Source: JASJBU01 sp039714735
GTDB lineage: Bacteria > Pseudomonadota > Gammaproteobacteria > Chromatiales > Chromatiaceae
Assembly: GCA_039714735.1 (NCBI GenBank)
Contig: JBDLIT010000004.1
Span: forward strand, 5,541-69,540
DNA: 64,000 nt
Direction of reading: 5' to 3'
This document shows, one piece after another, positions 8,113 through 17,142 of this stretch (position 1 is its first letter; each line of letters starts with the position of its first letter). Position numbers and translations under genes: made by a program. The notes beneath the pieces were generated by a model, which had not been told where the DNA came from, ran no database searches, and saw only the letters and a list, made by a program, of their open reading frames with translations.

Positions 8113-10845
8113 ATGTCTGACATCAGTCGCGTTGCCCTGTTCGGGAAACTCAACCGTGTAGGTTACAAGGCCATCGAGAGCGCCACGGTTTTCTGCAAGA
8201 TGCGGGGCAACTCTTATGTGGAACTCGTACACTGGATCCATCAAATACTTCAGCTGCAGGATTCAGACCTTCATCACATCATAAAACAGTTCAATATTGA
8301 GCCCTCCCATCTGGCGCGGGATATCACTGAAACCCTGGACAACCTGCCCAGAGGCTCGACCTCCATCTCGGATCTCTCTTCACATATCGAAGAAGCGGTG
8401 GAGCGCGGCTGGGTCTATGGAACCCTGATGTTTGGTGAATCCCAGATCCGTACCGGATATCTGATTGTCGGTATTCTGAAAACCAAAAATCTCACCCATG
8501 CCCTTCTTGGAATATCAAAGGAATTCGAGAAAATCAAACTGGATACCCTGACCGATCGCTTCGACGAAGTGATAGCGGGGTCACCTGAAGAGTCTTTACA
8601 CGCAACTGATGGCTTTCAGGTAGGCGGAGGTGCGGTTCCTGGTGAGGCCAGTGGCGCCATGGCGCCCGCGCAAATGGGAAAGCAGGAGGCATTAAGACAA
8701 TTTACTGTGGATCTCACGGAAGAGGCTCGCTCGGGTAAGATGGATCCTATTGTCGGCCGGGATGAAGAGATCCGTCAGATTGTCGATATTCTCATGCGCC
8801 GGCGGCAGAACAATCCGATCCTGACCGGTGAGGCAGGTGTGGGAAAAACCGCAGTCGTCGAAGGTTTTGCGCAACGGATTGCAGTGGGAGATGTCCCCCC
8901 TCCCCTGCAGGATGTCACCTTGAGATCTCTGGATGTCGGACTGCTGCAGGCTGGCGCCAGCATGAAAGGCGAATTTGAAAACAGGCTGAAACAGGTTATC
9001 CAGGAGGTGCAGTCCTCTGAAAAGCCGATCATCATGTTCATCGATGAGGCGCATACCCTGGTGGGCGCTGGGGGTGCGGCAGGTACAGGGGATGCAGCCA
9101 ATCTTTTAAAACCTGCACTGGCGCGTGGCACATTGCGAACTGTGGCGGCAACAACTTGGGCGGAATACAAGAAACATATCGAGAAGGACCCTGCCCTGAC
9201 CCGGCGTTTTCAGGTGGTTCAAATAGCAGAGCCCTCTGAAGAGAAGGCAATACTGATGATGCGAGGCGTGGCGTCTACCATGGAGAATCATCACAAGGTT
9301 CAGGTCCTCGACGAGGCTCTGGAGTCCTCGGTCAAACTCTCACATCGCTATATACCCGCACGTCAATTACCGGATAAATCAGTCAGTCTGCTGGATACTG
9401 CATCCGCCCGCGTGGCCATCAGTCAATACGCTGTACCCGCTGAAGTGGATGATGCCCGGAAACGTATCCAGGCCCTCGAGACTGAGCTTGCAATCATCAA
9501 TCGGGAAAAGGATGTTGGCGTCGATACCACGAGCCGTGAAGAGATTGTGGCGGAGAAACTCCAAGCTGAGCAGGAAAATCTCAGCCAACTGGATGAACGC
9601 TGGAACAGCGAGAAAGATCTTGTTGAGAGTATTCTTGAGATTCGCGGCCAACTCCGTGGTCAAACGGACAAAGTCGAAGGCACGGGAAGCGAATTGGAAA
9701 AAGCTGCCGATGCTGAGACTGAAGATAGCGAGGCCGCAATTTCACCGGAGGAGCAACGTGATGAATTACTGACCAAACTCCGAGACCTGCAATCAGAGCT
9801 CCATCAGCTACAGGGTGAGACGCCGATGATTCTACCCTCCGTCGATGGGCAGGCCGTGGCCTCCGTGGTGCAGGACTGGACCGGCATTCCTGTCGGGCGC
9901 ATGGTCAAGAATGAGATCGAAACCGTTCTCAATCTTGCTGGGATCATAAAACGCCGCATCATTGGTCAGGATCACGCCCTGGAAATGATTGCCAAGCGTA
10001 TCCAAACCTCCCGGGCAAGCCTGGACAACCCAAACAAACCAATTGGCGTCTTTATGTTGGCCGGTACATCCGGTGTAGGTAAAACAGAAACCGCTCTGGC
10101 CCTGGCTGAAGCCCTCTACGGCGGCGAGCAGAATATCATAACCATCAACATGAGCGAGTATCAGGAGGCACATACCGTTTCAACACTGAAAGGCGCTCCT
10201 CCCGGCTATGTCGGTTACGGCGAAGGCGGGGTGCTCACAGAAGCTGTACGACGCAGACCTTACAGTGTGGTACTGCTCGATGAGGTGGAAAAAGCACATC
10301 CCGATGTACACGAGATCTTCTTTCAGGTCTTCGACAAAGGCTGGATGGAAGATGGCGAGGGTCGTGTCATTGACTTCAAAAACACGCTGATTCTGCTTAC
10401 CACCAACGCCGGCACTGATTTGATCACGAGCTTGTGCAAAGATCCCGAACTGATGCCGGAACCTGAAGGTATTGCAAAGTCACTGCGTGAACCTCTGCTC
10501 AAAGTATTCCCCCCTGCTCTGCTCGGACGCCTGGTCGTTATTCCATTCTATCCTCTGAGTGATGAAGTCATTAATGCAATTACCAAACTTCAGTTGGGCC
10601 GAATCAAAAAACGCATTCTGGATAATCACAAGATCCCATTCAGTTACGATGATGAAGTGATCAAACTGATCACAGACCGCTGCACCGAACTGGAGAGTGG
10701 TGGACGCATGATTGATGCCATTCTGACGAATACTGTCTTACCCAGCATCAGTGCAGAATTACTCAAACGAATGATGGAAGGCAATCCAGTTAAGCGTGTA
10801 CATGTTGCTGTCGAAGAAGGTGAATTTGGCTACAGTTTTGAATAA
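8113..10845 (+). CDS. tssH: T6SS sheath-recycling ATPase ClpV (TssH)
   Basis: ClpV is the AAA+ unfoldase that disassembles contracted TssB-TssC sheath after firing. The product is about 910 residues. It has an N-terminal Clp repeat domain (residues 1-160), a first AAA module with Walker A GEAGVGKT (about residue 240) and Walker B IIMFIDEAHTLVGAGG, and a coiled middle domain around residues 450-600. The second AAA module has GTSGVGKT (about 652) and SVVLLDEVEKAHPDV, and ends in a D2-small domain. A GTG at 8110 directly precedes ATG 8113; the latter has the better distance from GAGGGG at 8099-8104. The middle domain contains a charged insert around residues 515-560. Confidence 0.97.
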   Translation: MSDISRVALFGKLNRVGYKAIESATVFCKMRGNSYVELVHWIHQILQLQDSDLHHIIKQFNIEPSHLARDITETLDNLPRGSTSISDLSSHIEEAVERGWVYGTLMFGESQIRTGYLIVGILKTKNLTHALLGISKEFEKIKLDTLTDRFDEVIAGSPEESLHATDGFQVGGGAVPGEASGAMAPAQMGKQEALRQFTVDLTEEARSGKMDPIVGRDEEIRQIVDILMRRRQNNPILTGEAGVGKTAVVEGFAQRIAVGDVPPPLQDVTLRSLDVGLLQAGASMKGEFENRLKQVIQEVQSSEKPIIMFIDEAHTLVGAGGAAGTGDAANLLKPALARGTLRTVAATTWAEYKKHIEKDPALTRRFQVVQIAEPSEEKAILMMRGVASTMENHHKVQVLDEALESSVKLSHRYIPARQLPDKSVSLLDTASARVAISQYAVPAEVDDARKRIQALETELAIINREKDVGVDTTSREEIVAEKLQAEQENLSQLDERWNSEKDLVESILEIRGQLRGQTDKVEGTGSELEKAADAETEDSEAAISPEEQRDELLTKLRDLQSELHQLQGETPMILPSVDGQAVASVVQDWTGIPVGRMVKNEIETVLNLAGIIKRRIIGQDHALEMIAKRIQTSRASLDNPNKPIGVFMLAGTSGVGKTETALALAEALYGGEQNIITINMSEYQEAHTVSTLKGAPPGYVGYGEGGVLTEAVRRRPYSVVLLDEVEKAHPDVHEIFFQVFDKGWMEDGEGRVIDFKNTLILLTTNAGTDLITSLCKDPELMPEPEGIAKSLREPLLKVFPPALLGRLVVIPFYPLSDEVINAITKLQLGRIKKRILDNHKIPFSYDDEVIKLITDRCTELESGGRMIDAILTNTVLPSISAELLKRMMEGNPVKRVHVAVEEGEFGYSFE

Positions 10846-10911
10846 ACAGATTGTTATTTCGGATGGTTGGGTAAATTTCAATCACGTCTGATCCAATAAT
10901 AGGAGGCAACC

Positions 10912-11721
10912 ATGGCGATCCAACGTTTGGAAGGCCCCAATAAGATGGGTTTCAAGATTGCTGTTTTTGAAGGTATAAAGCAGTCGGCTACAGCACACCG
11001 AATTTGGACGTGGCTCGAGAAGTCGGAACGCGACTTCGATGTCATTATTCTTGGCCAAGGCGAAAACTTTGGACAAATGCTGACCGAGCAAGACCGTAGT
11101 GGCGTCGATGCCGTCAGAGCGAGGGGACACTACAGTAACATTTTCGGAACTACAACGATTCTCAGGCCAGTGGTGCTCTGGAACCCCAACTACCAGTTCG
11201 ACTATTTTGGTGATGTCAAAGGAGTCCATATCAACTCCTCAGGTGACATTACGCCTATGAGCTATCGTGAGCGCAAGGGCTATATTTACCACTACAAGGT
11301 ACGGAGCGCGCGAAACAAAGTTACCGTAGTACGTGTCACTCAAGCCAAGATGCCCTCTTGGATCGTGCTGTTCCACGAACTTGGGCATGTCACGCAGTAC
11401 TTTAAAGGCAATGCGCCCCTGGATTCTGCCTGGGCGACTAGGCTTGCGAACACACAGGACATCGAAGCAGAAAATCTCACTAAACACGAAAACCCCATTT
11501 GCGTGGAAACTGGGTTGCCCATCCGAGCGCATTATAAGCACTCCACCTATGGATTCCTGGACTTGCGACAACGATATAGTGTCGGCAAAAAACAAAATGC
11601 TTGGAAAGCTGCCGACAGCCTGGAAGAAAGAAAACGCATTGAGCAAGATTTGAAGAGCGAGGCTGAGCGCAACGCAAGGCTCGTCCCTGCACCGGATGAT
11701 GGGATATTCTTCCCCACCTGA
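10912..11721 (+). CDS. Putative zinc metallopeptidase effector (M91/NleD-like)
   Basis: The 269-residue product has no signal peptide or membrane segment. A zinc-binding HELGH motif lies at residues 155-159 inside IVLFHELGHVTQYF. It is followed by a segment with EAENL (185-189), ENPICVETGLPIRAHY (193-208), and several candidate acidic third ligands. This resembles the M91 family of type III effector proteases such as NleD, whose members show an HExxH motif followed by EN..RxExGLPxRxxY. The gene has a strong AGGAGG site, lies 66 bases after clpV, and is in the same direction, which points to a T6SS-delivered effector. Family assignment is by motif reading; substrate and secretion are inferred. 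Confidence 0.62.
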   Translation: MAIQRLEGPNKMGFKIAVFEGIKQSATAHRIWTWLEKSERDFDVIILGQGENFGQMLTEQDRSGVDAVRARGHYSNIFGTTTILRPVVLWNPNYQFDYFGDVKGVHINSSGDITPMSYRERKGYIYHYKVRSARNKVTVVRVTQAKMPSWIVLFHELGHVTQYFKGNAPLDSAWATRLANTQDIEAENLTKHENPICVETGLPIRAHYKHSTYGFLDLRQRYSVGKKQNAWKAADSLEERKRIEQDLKSEAERNARLVPAPDDGIFFPT

Positions 11722-11759
11722 CTAATTCACCTTACCTCTAATAAGCGGGCACCTGATCA

Positions 11760-11945
11760 ATGAACGATTTCGAATTGGTCTATCACTCCAGGAAAAATGA
11801 CGGGAACCATGAGGTGATATCGCCCACAGGACAGATTGTCATGGTATGCAGGGATTCCCAAAGCGCATCTCATTATACTTCTCTGCTTAATGGCGCTTAT
11901 AGAGCAGGATATAAATCAGGATATCGTGCTGGACGTAAGGCTTGA
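11760..11945 (+). CDS. Small basic protein of unknown function after the metallopeptidase
   Basis: This is a 61-residue open frame with ATG at 11760, 38 bases after the metallopeptidase stop and in the same direction. No function is recognised. The C-terminus is a glycine, tyrosine and basic repeat (YRAGYKSGYRAGRKA) made of two to three near-copies of a YxxGYxxGRx unit; the N-terminal half looks like a short beta-rich domain. No good Shine-Dalgarno is visible, so translation may be coupled to the upstream gene. It could be an immunity or adaptor partner of the candidate effector, but nothing in its sequence proves this. It is too short to exclude a chance frame. Confidence 0.5.
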   Translation: MNDFELVYHSRKNDGNHEVISPTGQIVMVCRDSQSASHYTSLLNGAYRAGYKSGYRAGRKA

Positions 11946-11975
11946 CTACTATTTTATTATTCCATCAAATCCATT

Positions 11976-13349
11976 ATGAACCGAAAACAACGAAGAGCAG
12001 ATGCAAAAAAGAATCGATCAGCTGAAAAGCGTGTGACGCTTGATGAAGCCATCTCAATTGCAATCAGACTTCATCAGGATGGGCATTTAGATGAGGCGAA
12101 TACCATCTATCAACAGGTATTGGATATCAATCCTCAACATCCCGATGCATTACATTTCCTTGGTGTGCTCTCACACCAACAAGGAGAAAGTGGTAAAGCT
12201 TTAGATCTGATACGAAAAGCAATTTCTGTCAATCCGAAACATCCTGATTTTCACAACAACCTGGGGAATGTTTTAAAAGAAACCGGTAAGCCGGGAGAAG
12301 CAGCAGAAGCCTATCAGGCATGCCTGAAAATCGATCCTGAAAATGCCAACGCACTCTGTAATTTGGGAGCAGTATTAAAGGATGATAAGCGTTACAAAGA
12401 AGCGCTGACTTCTCTGGAACACGCCATTGAGCTTGCGCCAAAACACTCTCAAGCCTACCACAATCTTGGCAATGTCCTGAAAAAGCTTGAACGATATGAT
12501 GAGGCAATCGATGCATATCGTGAATCGATTAAGCTGATCGAGCCGGAAGAATCTGCTACCTATATTTCCACTGCCTATAAAAGTCTGGGTCGCATGCTCT
12601 ATCGTGAGCGTAAATTCGATGAGGCTGTCGCCGTCTATAAACAATGGCTCTCTTTTGATCCTGACAACCCCACAGCACAACACTTGCTTGCGGCTTGCTC
12701 AGGAAAGGAGATCCCTGATCGAGCTTCCGATGCCTTTGTGGCTGAGACATTTGATATCTTTGCAGGTAGTTTTGACGATGTCCTGAAGCGCCTCGAATAT
12801 CGCGCACCCGAGCTTGTACTTTCTGCAATTAAATCACAACTGAATGAACCGGATAATCAACTGGCTATTCTCGATGCGGGATGTGGCACTGGTCTTTTGG
12901 GTATCTTGATTCGTGACTATGCCCAACACCTGGTTGGCGTGGACCTGTCAAAAGGTATGATCGACAAGGCCAAAGGGCGTGGCATCTATAATGAGCTTGA
13001 GATTGCAGAGCTCACTGAGTTTATGCGCAAAAAACCAGATGCCTTTGACCTGATCGCCTCTGCCGACACGCTTTGTTATTTTGGAGACCTAACCCATGCT
13101 TTTCAAGCCGCGTCAGCTGCCTTGAGAAAAAATGGGTTGCTGATTTTTACATTGGAAGAAGCCATTGACCCTGCACCTGAGGAGACTTACCACCTCAATC
13201 CACATGGACGGTATAGCCATACGCAAGAGTACATCGCTAAAGCTATTCAAGATGCCGGCATGCGTGTTGAGAGTATCAAAACAGATGCACTCAGAAATGA
13301 GGGAGGAACCCCTGTGAAGGGCTTCATAGTAACCGCGTTTAAAGCCTGA
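11976..13349 (+). CDS. TPR-repeat SAM-dependent methyltransferase
   Basis: The 457-residue product joins an array of tetratricopeptide repeats to a class I methyltransferase. The repeats (about residues 25-235) include NPQHPDALHFLGVLSHQQG, NPKHPDFHNNLGNVLKETG, DPENANALCNLGAVLK and APKHSQAYHNLGNVLKKLE. The SAM-binding motif I is ILDAGCGTGLLG near residue 300, followed by LVGVDLSKGMIDKA. The substrate is unknown; similar fusions act on proteins or cell-surface sugars. It lies 30 bases after the small protein and ends convergent to the hydrogenase operon. Membership of the T6SS transcript is possible but not shown. Confidence 0.85.
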   Translation: MNRKQRRADAKKNRSAEKRVTLDEAISIAIRLHQDGHLDEANTIYQQVLDINPQHPDALHFLGVLSHQQGESGKALDLIRKAISVNPKHPDFHNNLGNVLKETGKPGEAAEAYQACLKIDPENANALCNLGAVLKDDKRYKEALTSLEHAIELAPKHSQAYHNLGNVLKKLERYDEAIDAYRESIKLIEPEESATYISTAYKSLGRMLYRERKFDEAVAVYKQWLSFDPDNPTAQHLLAACSGKEIPDRASDAFVAETFDIFAGSFDDVLKRLEYRAPELVLSAIKSQLNEPDNQLAILDAGCGTGLLGILIRDYAQHLVGVDLSKGMIDKAKGRGIYNELEIAELTEFMRKKPDAFDLIASADTLCYFGDLTHAFQAASAALRKNGLLIFTLEEAIDPAPEETYHLNPHGRYSHTQEYIAKAIQDAGMRVESIKTDALRNEGGTPVKGFIVTAFKA

Positions 13350-13439
13350 GCATTTTCTCCAAATAAACCACCAACATCATTTATCTGGCTCTCCCCTTAA
13401 AACTTCCATAACCAGGCGGGCTGCTTCATCCGTATCCAA

Positions 13440-15161
13440 TCATGTTACTTTTACCCGCAACATCTCCTCGCCATCTTCATCAGACAGGTGTACCGCACAA
13501 GCAATGCAGGGATCAAAACTATGGATGGTTCGTAGAATCTCTACTGGTTGTTTAACATCAGCTAGCTGATGATTATCCTGCAGAGCGGCTTCATAGGCTC
13601 CAGGCACACCCTGCGCATCACGAGGTCCGGCATTCCAGGTACTGGGCACCACCGCCTGGTAATTGGCAATCTTGCCGTCTTCGATCACGATCCAATGACC
13701 CAATGCACCGCGGGGCGCTTCCATGAAACCAACACCTTGGCACTGTTTTGGCCATGTGGAGGGCTCCCACATCGACTCATTGAAAGTTCTGGTATCACCC
13801 GCTTTTATATTGGCGATCAACTGATCATACCAACCCTGCATCGCATCAGCGATGATCTTCGTCTCAAGGGTGCGTGCGGCGGTTCGTCCAAGGGTCGAGA
13901 AAAGTGCTCGGGTAGGCAGTTGCAGTTTTGATAAGGTCATATCGACCAGCTCTTTGGTCTGTTCATGGCCGTTCGCATACAACAGTAAAACACGCGCCAG
14001 GGGGCCAACCTCCATCGACTTCCCTTTCCATCTTGGTGATTTGAGCCAAGAATAAGACTCTTCAACATTGAGGTGTTTATAGGGTGGTTTGGGACCCGTG
14101 TAATTGAGATTTGTTTCACCATCGTAGGGGTGCAATGGAACATCCTTTCCTTCACTGTAGTCATACCAGGAGTGTGATATAGACTCCTGTATCTCATCCG
14201 GACTATTTAAATCCAGGGGGTGAACTGTGCTGAGATCACGATCCAGAATAACCCCTGCAGGCAGAAAATAACTATCCGGATCACTCATACTGGTTCCGGG
14301 CAGATCCCCATAGCAGAGAAAATTACCCAGACCTTCACCACGCTCTCCCCAATCCTTGTAAAAACTTGCTATGGCGAGGGTATCCGGCACATAAACCTGA
14401 TCGGTAAACTCCCGCATCTTGTTGATGACATTTTGCACCTGAGATAGCTTTTTCGCATTGATCGCAGAATCAGAGTTCAGATCGATGGGTGAAGCGACAC
14501 CACCGACAACAAAGTTGGGGTGTGGGTTTTTTCCACCGAAAATAGTATGCAGCTGAACAACGTCCCTTTGCCATGAGAGGGCTTCCAGATAATGCGTCAC
14601 CGCCATCAGATTGGCTTCTGGAGGCAGTTTGTATACAGAGTGCCCCCAGTATGCCTTGGCAAAGATGCCAAGCTGACCCGCTTCCACAAATCCCTTCAGC
14701 TTTTTCTTCATATCCGAGAAATAGCCGGGGGATGCCTTGGGCCAGTTGCTGAGGGATTGAGCCAGTTCTGATGTCTTAGCCGGGTCTGCTGAGAGCGCTG
14801 ACACCACATCGACCCAGTCCAAAGCGTGGAGATGATAAAAATGCATCACGTGATCATGGATATACTGCGCGCCAATCATCAGATTGCGAATCAGCTCTGC
14901 ATTTTGTGGAATCTGATAGTTCAGCGCATTTTCCACTGAGCGAACAGAGGCAATGCCATGCACCAATGTACAAACGCCACAAATACGTTGAGCATAAGCC
15001 CATGCATCCCGCGGATCCCGGCCTTTCAGGATAACCTCGATGCCCCGGACCATGGTACCGGATGAGTAGGCGCTGGCTATTTGCTCGCCTTCCATTTGGG
15101 CCTCGATGCGCAGATGCCCTTCTATTCTGGTGATAGGATCAACAACAACACGTTCGCTCAT
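13440..15161 (-). CDS. hynL: [NiFe] hydrogenase large subunit (Isp-type, group 1)
   Basis: This is the catalytic subunit of a membrane-associated uptake-type hydrogenase carrying the Ni-Fe(CN)2CO centre. The 573-residue product has the L1 motif RICGVC (Cys61, Cys64) and the L2 motif DPCIACAVH (Cys552, Cys555, His558). After His558 comes a 15-residue tail that would be removed by the maturation protease after nickel insertion. It is the last gene of the - strand operon, separated by 56 bases from isp2. The order small subunit-isp1-isp2-large subunit matches the hyn operon of Thiocapsa and Allochromatium, so the symbol hynL is used. Confidence 0.95.
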   Translation of the reverse strand: MSERVVVDPITRIEGHLRIEAQMEGEQIASAYSSGTMVRGIEVILKGRDPRDAWAYAQRICGVCTLVHGIASVRSVENALNYQIPQNAELIRNLMIGAQYIHDHVMHFYHLHALDWVDVVSALSADPAKTSELAQSLSNWPKASPGYFSDMKKKLKGFVEAGQLGIFAKAYWGHSVYKLPPEANLMAVTHYLEALSWQRDVVQLHTIFGGKNPHPNFVVGGVASPIDLNSDSAINAKKLSQVQNVINKMREFTDQVYVPDTLAIASFYKDWGERGEGLGNFLCYGDLPGTSMSDPDSYFLPAGVILDRDLSTVHPLDLNSPDEIQESISHSWYDYSEGKDVPLHPYDGETNLNYTGPKPPYKHLNVEESYSWLKSPRWKGKSMEVGPLARVLLLYANGHEQTKELVDMTLSKLQLPTRALFSTLGRTAARTLETKIIADAMQGWYDQLIANIKAGDTRTFNESMWEPSTWPKQCQGVGFMEAPRGALGHWIVIEDGKIANYQAVVPSTWNAGPRDAQGVPGAYEAALQDNHQLADVKQPVEILRTIHSFDPCIACAVHLSDEDGEEMLRVKVT

Positions 15162-15217
15162 TTTTATTCGTCTCCAGTAGTTGTGATGGTTTTACACAAC
15201 ACTGTAAAAAGAAAAAA

Positions 15218-16483
15218 TCACTTATCTTCAACCAAATGCTCGGCCAGCATTTCGGTCAATCCAACGACTGGAAGTTCCATGTGGTACTCCTCCAGGCCCT
15301 CTTCCAGAATCAAGCGGCAATTGGCGCAGGCAGTTACCAATGTATCCACATTGAGTTCATCCAGTTGGCTTTTCTTGCGTGCAAAGACCTTGATGCGCAG
15401 TTCATCGGCACGTTCATTCGCGCTCACGCCACCACCGCCTCCACAACACCAGTTCATTTCACGGGCATCAGCCATATCGACAAAATTACTCGAAACCTGC
15501 TTCAACAGGTTACGGGGAGGCTCGAGCACCCCGCCCTTGCGGACAATCTGACAAGGGTCATGAAAAGTGAGTCTGGCATCTTCGGCGCCCTTGGTTTTCA
15601 ATCTGCCACTGGTTCGCAGCTCTTCAAGCAATTCAAGAATATGCACAACCTTGAAAGTGTAAGGCCGGCCAATCAGGTTGGGGCCTTCCCAGCGGATGGC
15701 AAAATATGCATGGCCGCACTCAGGACTGATGACATTTTTTACCTTGAGTTTTTCGGCAGCGGTCACAACTCGGCTAACCAGTTCCCGAGCAATGTCGCTG
15801 GAGCCTATCTGGATGCCGGAGTTGGTTGCCTCAAATGCCTCGGAAGAGATGGTCCATGAGACTTCCGCCTGTTTGAAGATGCGGGCCAGGGCCTCTATGT
15901 ATTCAGGGAAATTCATGATCTCCATCGATGACAATAGCGCCATGTAATCGGCGCCTTCCACATCCACGGGTATAGTCAGCCCGGTATCCGCCTCAATATG
16001 CTTGATCTGTGCCGCAAGGGCTGCATATTTGACTCCCATCGGGCTACCTATGGTGATGGCCCGCCTGCTCGCCGACTTCATTCCTTCCGGTGCATAACCG
16101 GCCGCAACAAAACCTTCCCGCGCCTTACGTATCATATAACTGATATCGTTACCCACAGGACAAACCATGGAACATCTTCCACAAAGCGTGCAGGCATCGT
16201 AGATCAGGGTTTCCCACTCCGCTAAAAGCTCATTGGTAACCGGCTCCGCCAGTCCAAGCATGGATTTTAATTTACCCCATAGCGTATATTCCTGCTCCCA
16301 AACCCGGCGCATGGGTTCCAATTTATTGATCGGCGTATATTTCGGGTCTTCCGTCTCTGTATAAAAAAGACAGGCCTCTGCACACAGCCCACAGTTTACA
16401 CAGCTGGAAAAGAAAGCTGCGACGGGCGCATCGATCTGTTCACGAAAGGCGTTTAGACCTCTCTCAAGGGTTGCACCACTCAT
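15218..16483 (-). CDS. isp2: Isp2 iron-sulfur protein, HdrD-like electron transfer subunit
   Basis: Isp2 is the cytoplasmic iron-sulfur partner of Isp-type hydrogenases and resembles the HdrD/DsrK subunit of heterodisulfide reductases. The 421-residue product has two 4Fe-4S ferredoxin motifs. The first is SCVNCGLCAEAC with cysteines 28, 31, 34 and 38, and the second is CTLCGRCSMVCPVG. A CCG-type cysteine region follows (SPECGHAY, HDPCQIVRKGG, WCCGGGGG, ACANC). The start at 16483 overlaps the isp1 stop as ATGA. A longer in-frame reading to 16690 runs inside isp1 and is not credible. Electrons from hydrogen probably pass through isp1 to this protein or to quinone. Confidence 0.92.
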   Translation of the reverse strand: MSGATLERGLNAFREQIDAPVAAFFSSCVNCGLCAEACLFYTETEDPKYTPINKLEPMRRVWEQEYTLWGKLKSMLGLAEPVTNELLAEWETLIYDACTLCGRCSMVCPVGNDISYMIRKAREGFVAAGYAPEGMKSASRRAITIGSPMGVKYAALAAQIKHIEADTGLTIPVDVEGADYMALLSSMEIMNFPEYIEALARIFKQAEVSWTISSEAFEATNSGIQIGSSDIARELVSRVVTAAEKLKVKNVISPECGHAYFAIRWEGPNLIGRPYTFKVVHILELLEELRTSGRLKTKGAEDARLTFHDPCQIVRKGGVLEPPRNLLKQVSSNFVDMADAREMNWCCGGGGGVSANERADELRIKVFARKKSQLDELNVDTLVTACANCRLILEEGLEEYHMELPVVGLTEMLAEHLVEDK

Positions 16484-17142
16484 GACTGCACTCCTCTGCG
16501 ACCTGCGATAGCACCGTTGTACCAGCGGGCAATCAAGAAGGTAATCGCATGCATCAGCTTTGTGAAAGGAAAGACAACCATCAGCAACTCGACACTGAGG
16601 ATATGTAACCCAAGCACCAGAGGATAAGGATCGATCATGCGATGAAATGCAAAATACCCTGTCAGCAATGGCAGGAAAGTAACCACCCAAACCAGATAAT
16701 CCTCAGCACCACTCAAAAACCTTTTGACGGGATGAAGCAGGCGGTCCACCAGCATGGCTATGAGCGTCACAATCGTCACTGCACTGACTGCATCCACAAT
16801 ATGATTCGGCAATCCTGGCCACTTGATACCTAACGTTGCATTCAACATCTCGATATGTGGAATGAACAACAGCAGACAGATCAGGAAGCCGATATGCCAG
16901 ATATACCCACCGATAACGGTAAAGGGTGAACGTTTTAAACTACCGGTCTCCGGCAAGGTACGTGTCAGTACGGTTCTCAGCCCTGGGCCGAGCGTGCTGC
17001 CCCTGGCTTCTGACAGGTCAGGCTTACGCCCCAACATCAACACTTCAAACAGGCGAACCATGATGCCGAGAATAAAAACCGCCAACGCAACATCAAAAGC
17101 CGGGCCTTTAACCCACAACAAGAAATCGATGGAAGTACTCAT
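16480..17142 (-). CDS. isp1: Isp1 b-type cytochrome membrane subunit (NarI-like)
   Basis: Isp1 is the membrane diheme cytochrome b subunit connecting the periplasmic hydrogenase to the inner electron chain. The 220-residue product has about five hydrophobic helices, including FDVALAVFILGIMVRLFEVL, IGFLICLLLFIP, VTIVTLIAMLVDRLL and HILSVELLMVVFPFTKLMH. Histidines within or next to helices (in YIWHIGFLI, GLHILSVE and TKLMHAIT) are candidate heme ligands. It overlaps hynS by ATGA at 17142-17139 and overlaps isp2 in the same way, so all three are translationally coupled. The closest general family is the gamma subunit of nitrate reductase and DsrM. Confidence 0.92.
   Translation of the reverse strand: MSTSIDFLLWVKGPAFDVALAVFILGIMVRLFEVLMLGRKPDLSEARGSTLGPGLRTVLTRTLPETGSLKRSPFTVIGGYIWHIGFLICLLLFIPHIEMLNATLGIKWPGLPNHIVDAVSAVTIVTLIAMLVDRLLHPVKRFLSGAEDYLVWVVTFLPLLTGYFAFHRMIDPYPLVLGLHILSVELLMVVFPFTKLMHAITFLIARWYNGAIAGRRGVQS

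Noticed and set aside
15218..16690. Longer start for isp2
   Set aside because: The first 69 codons overlap isp1 antiparallel to no family feature; ATGA overlap at 16483 fits the operon pattern.
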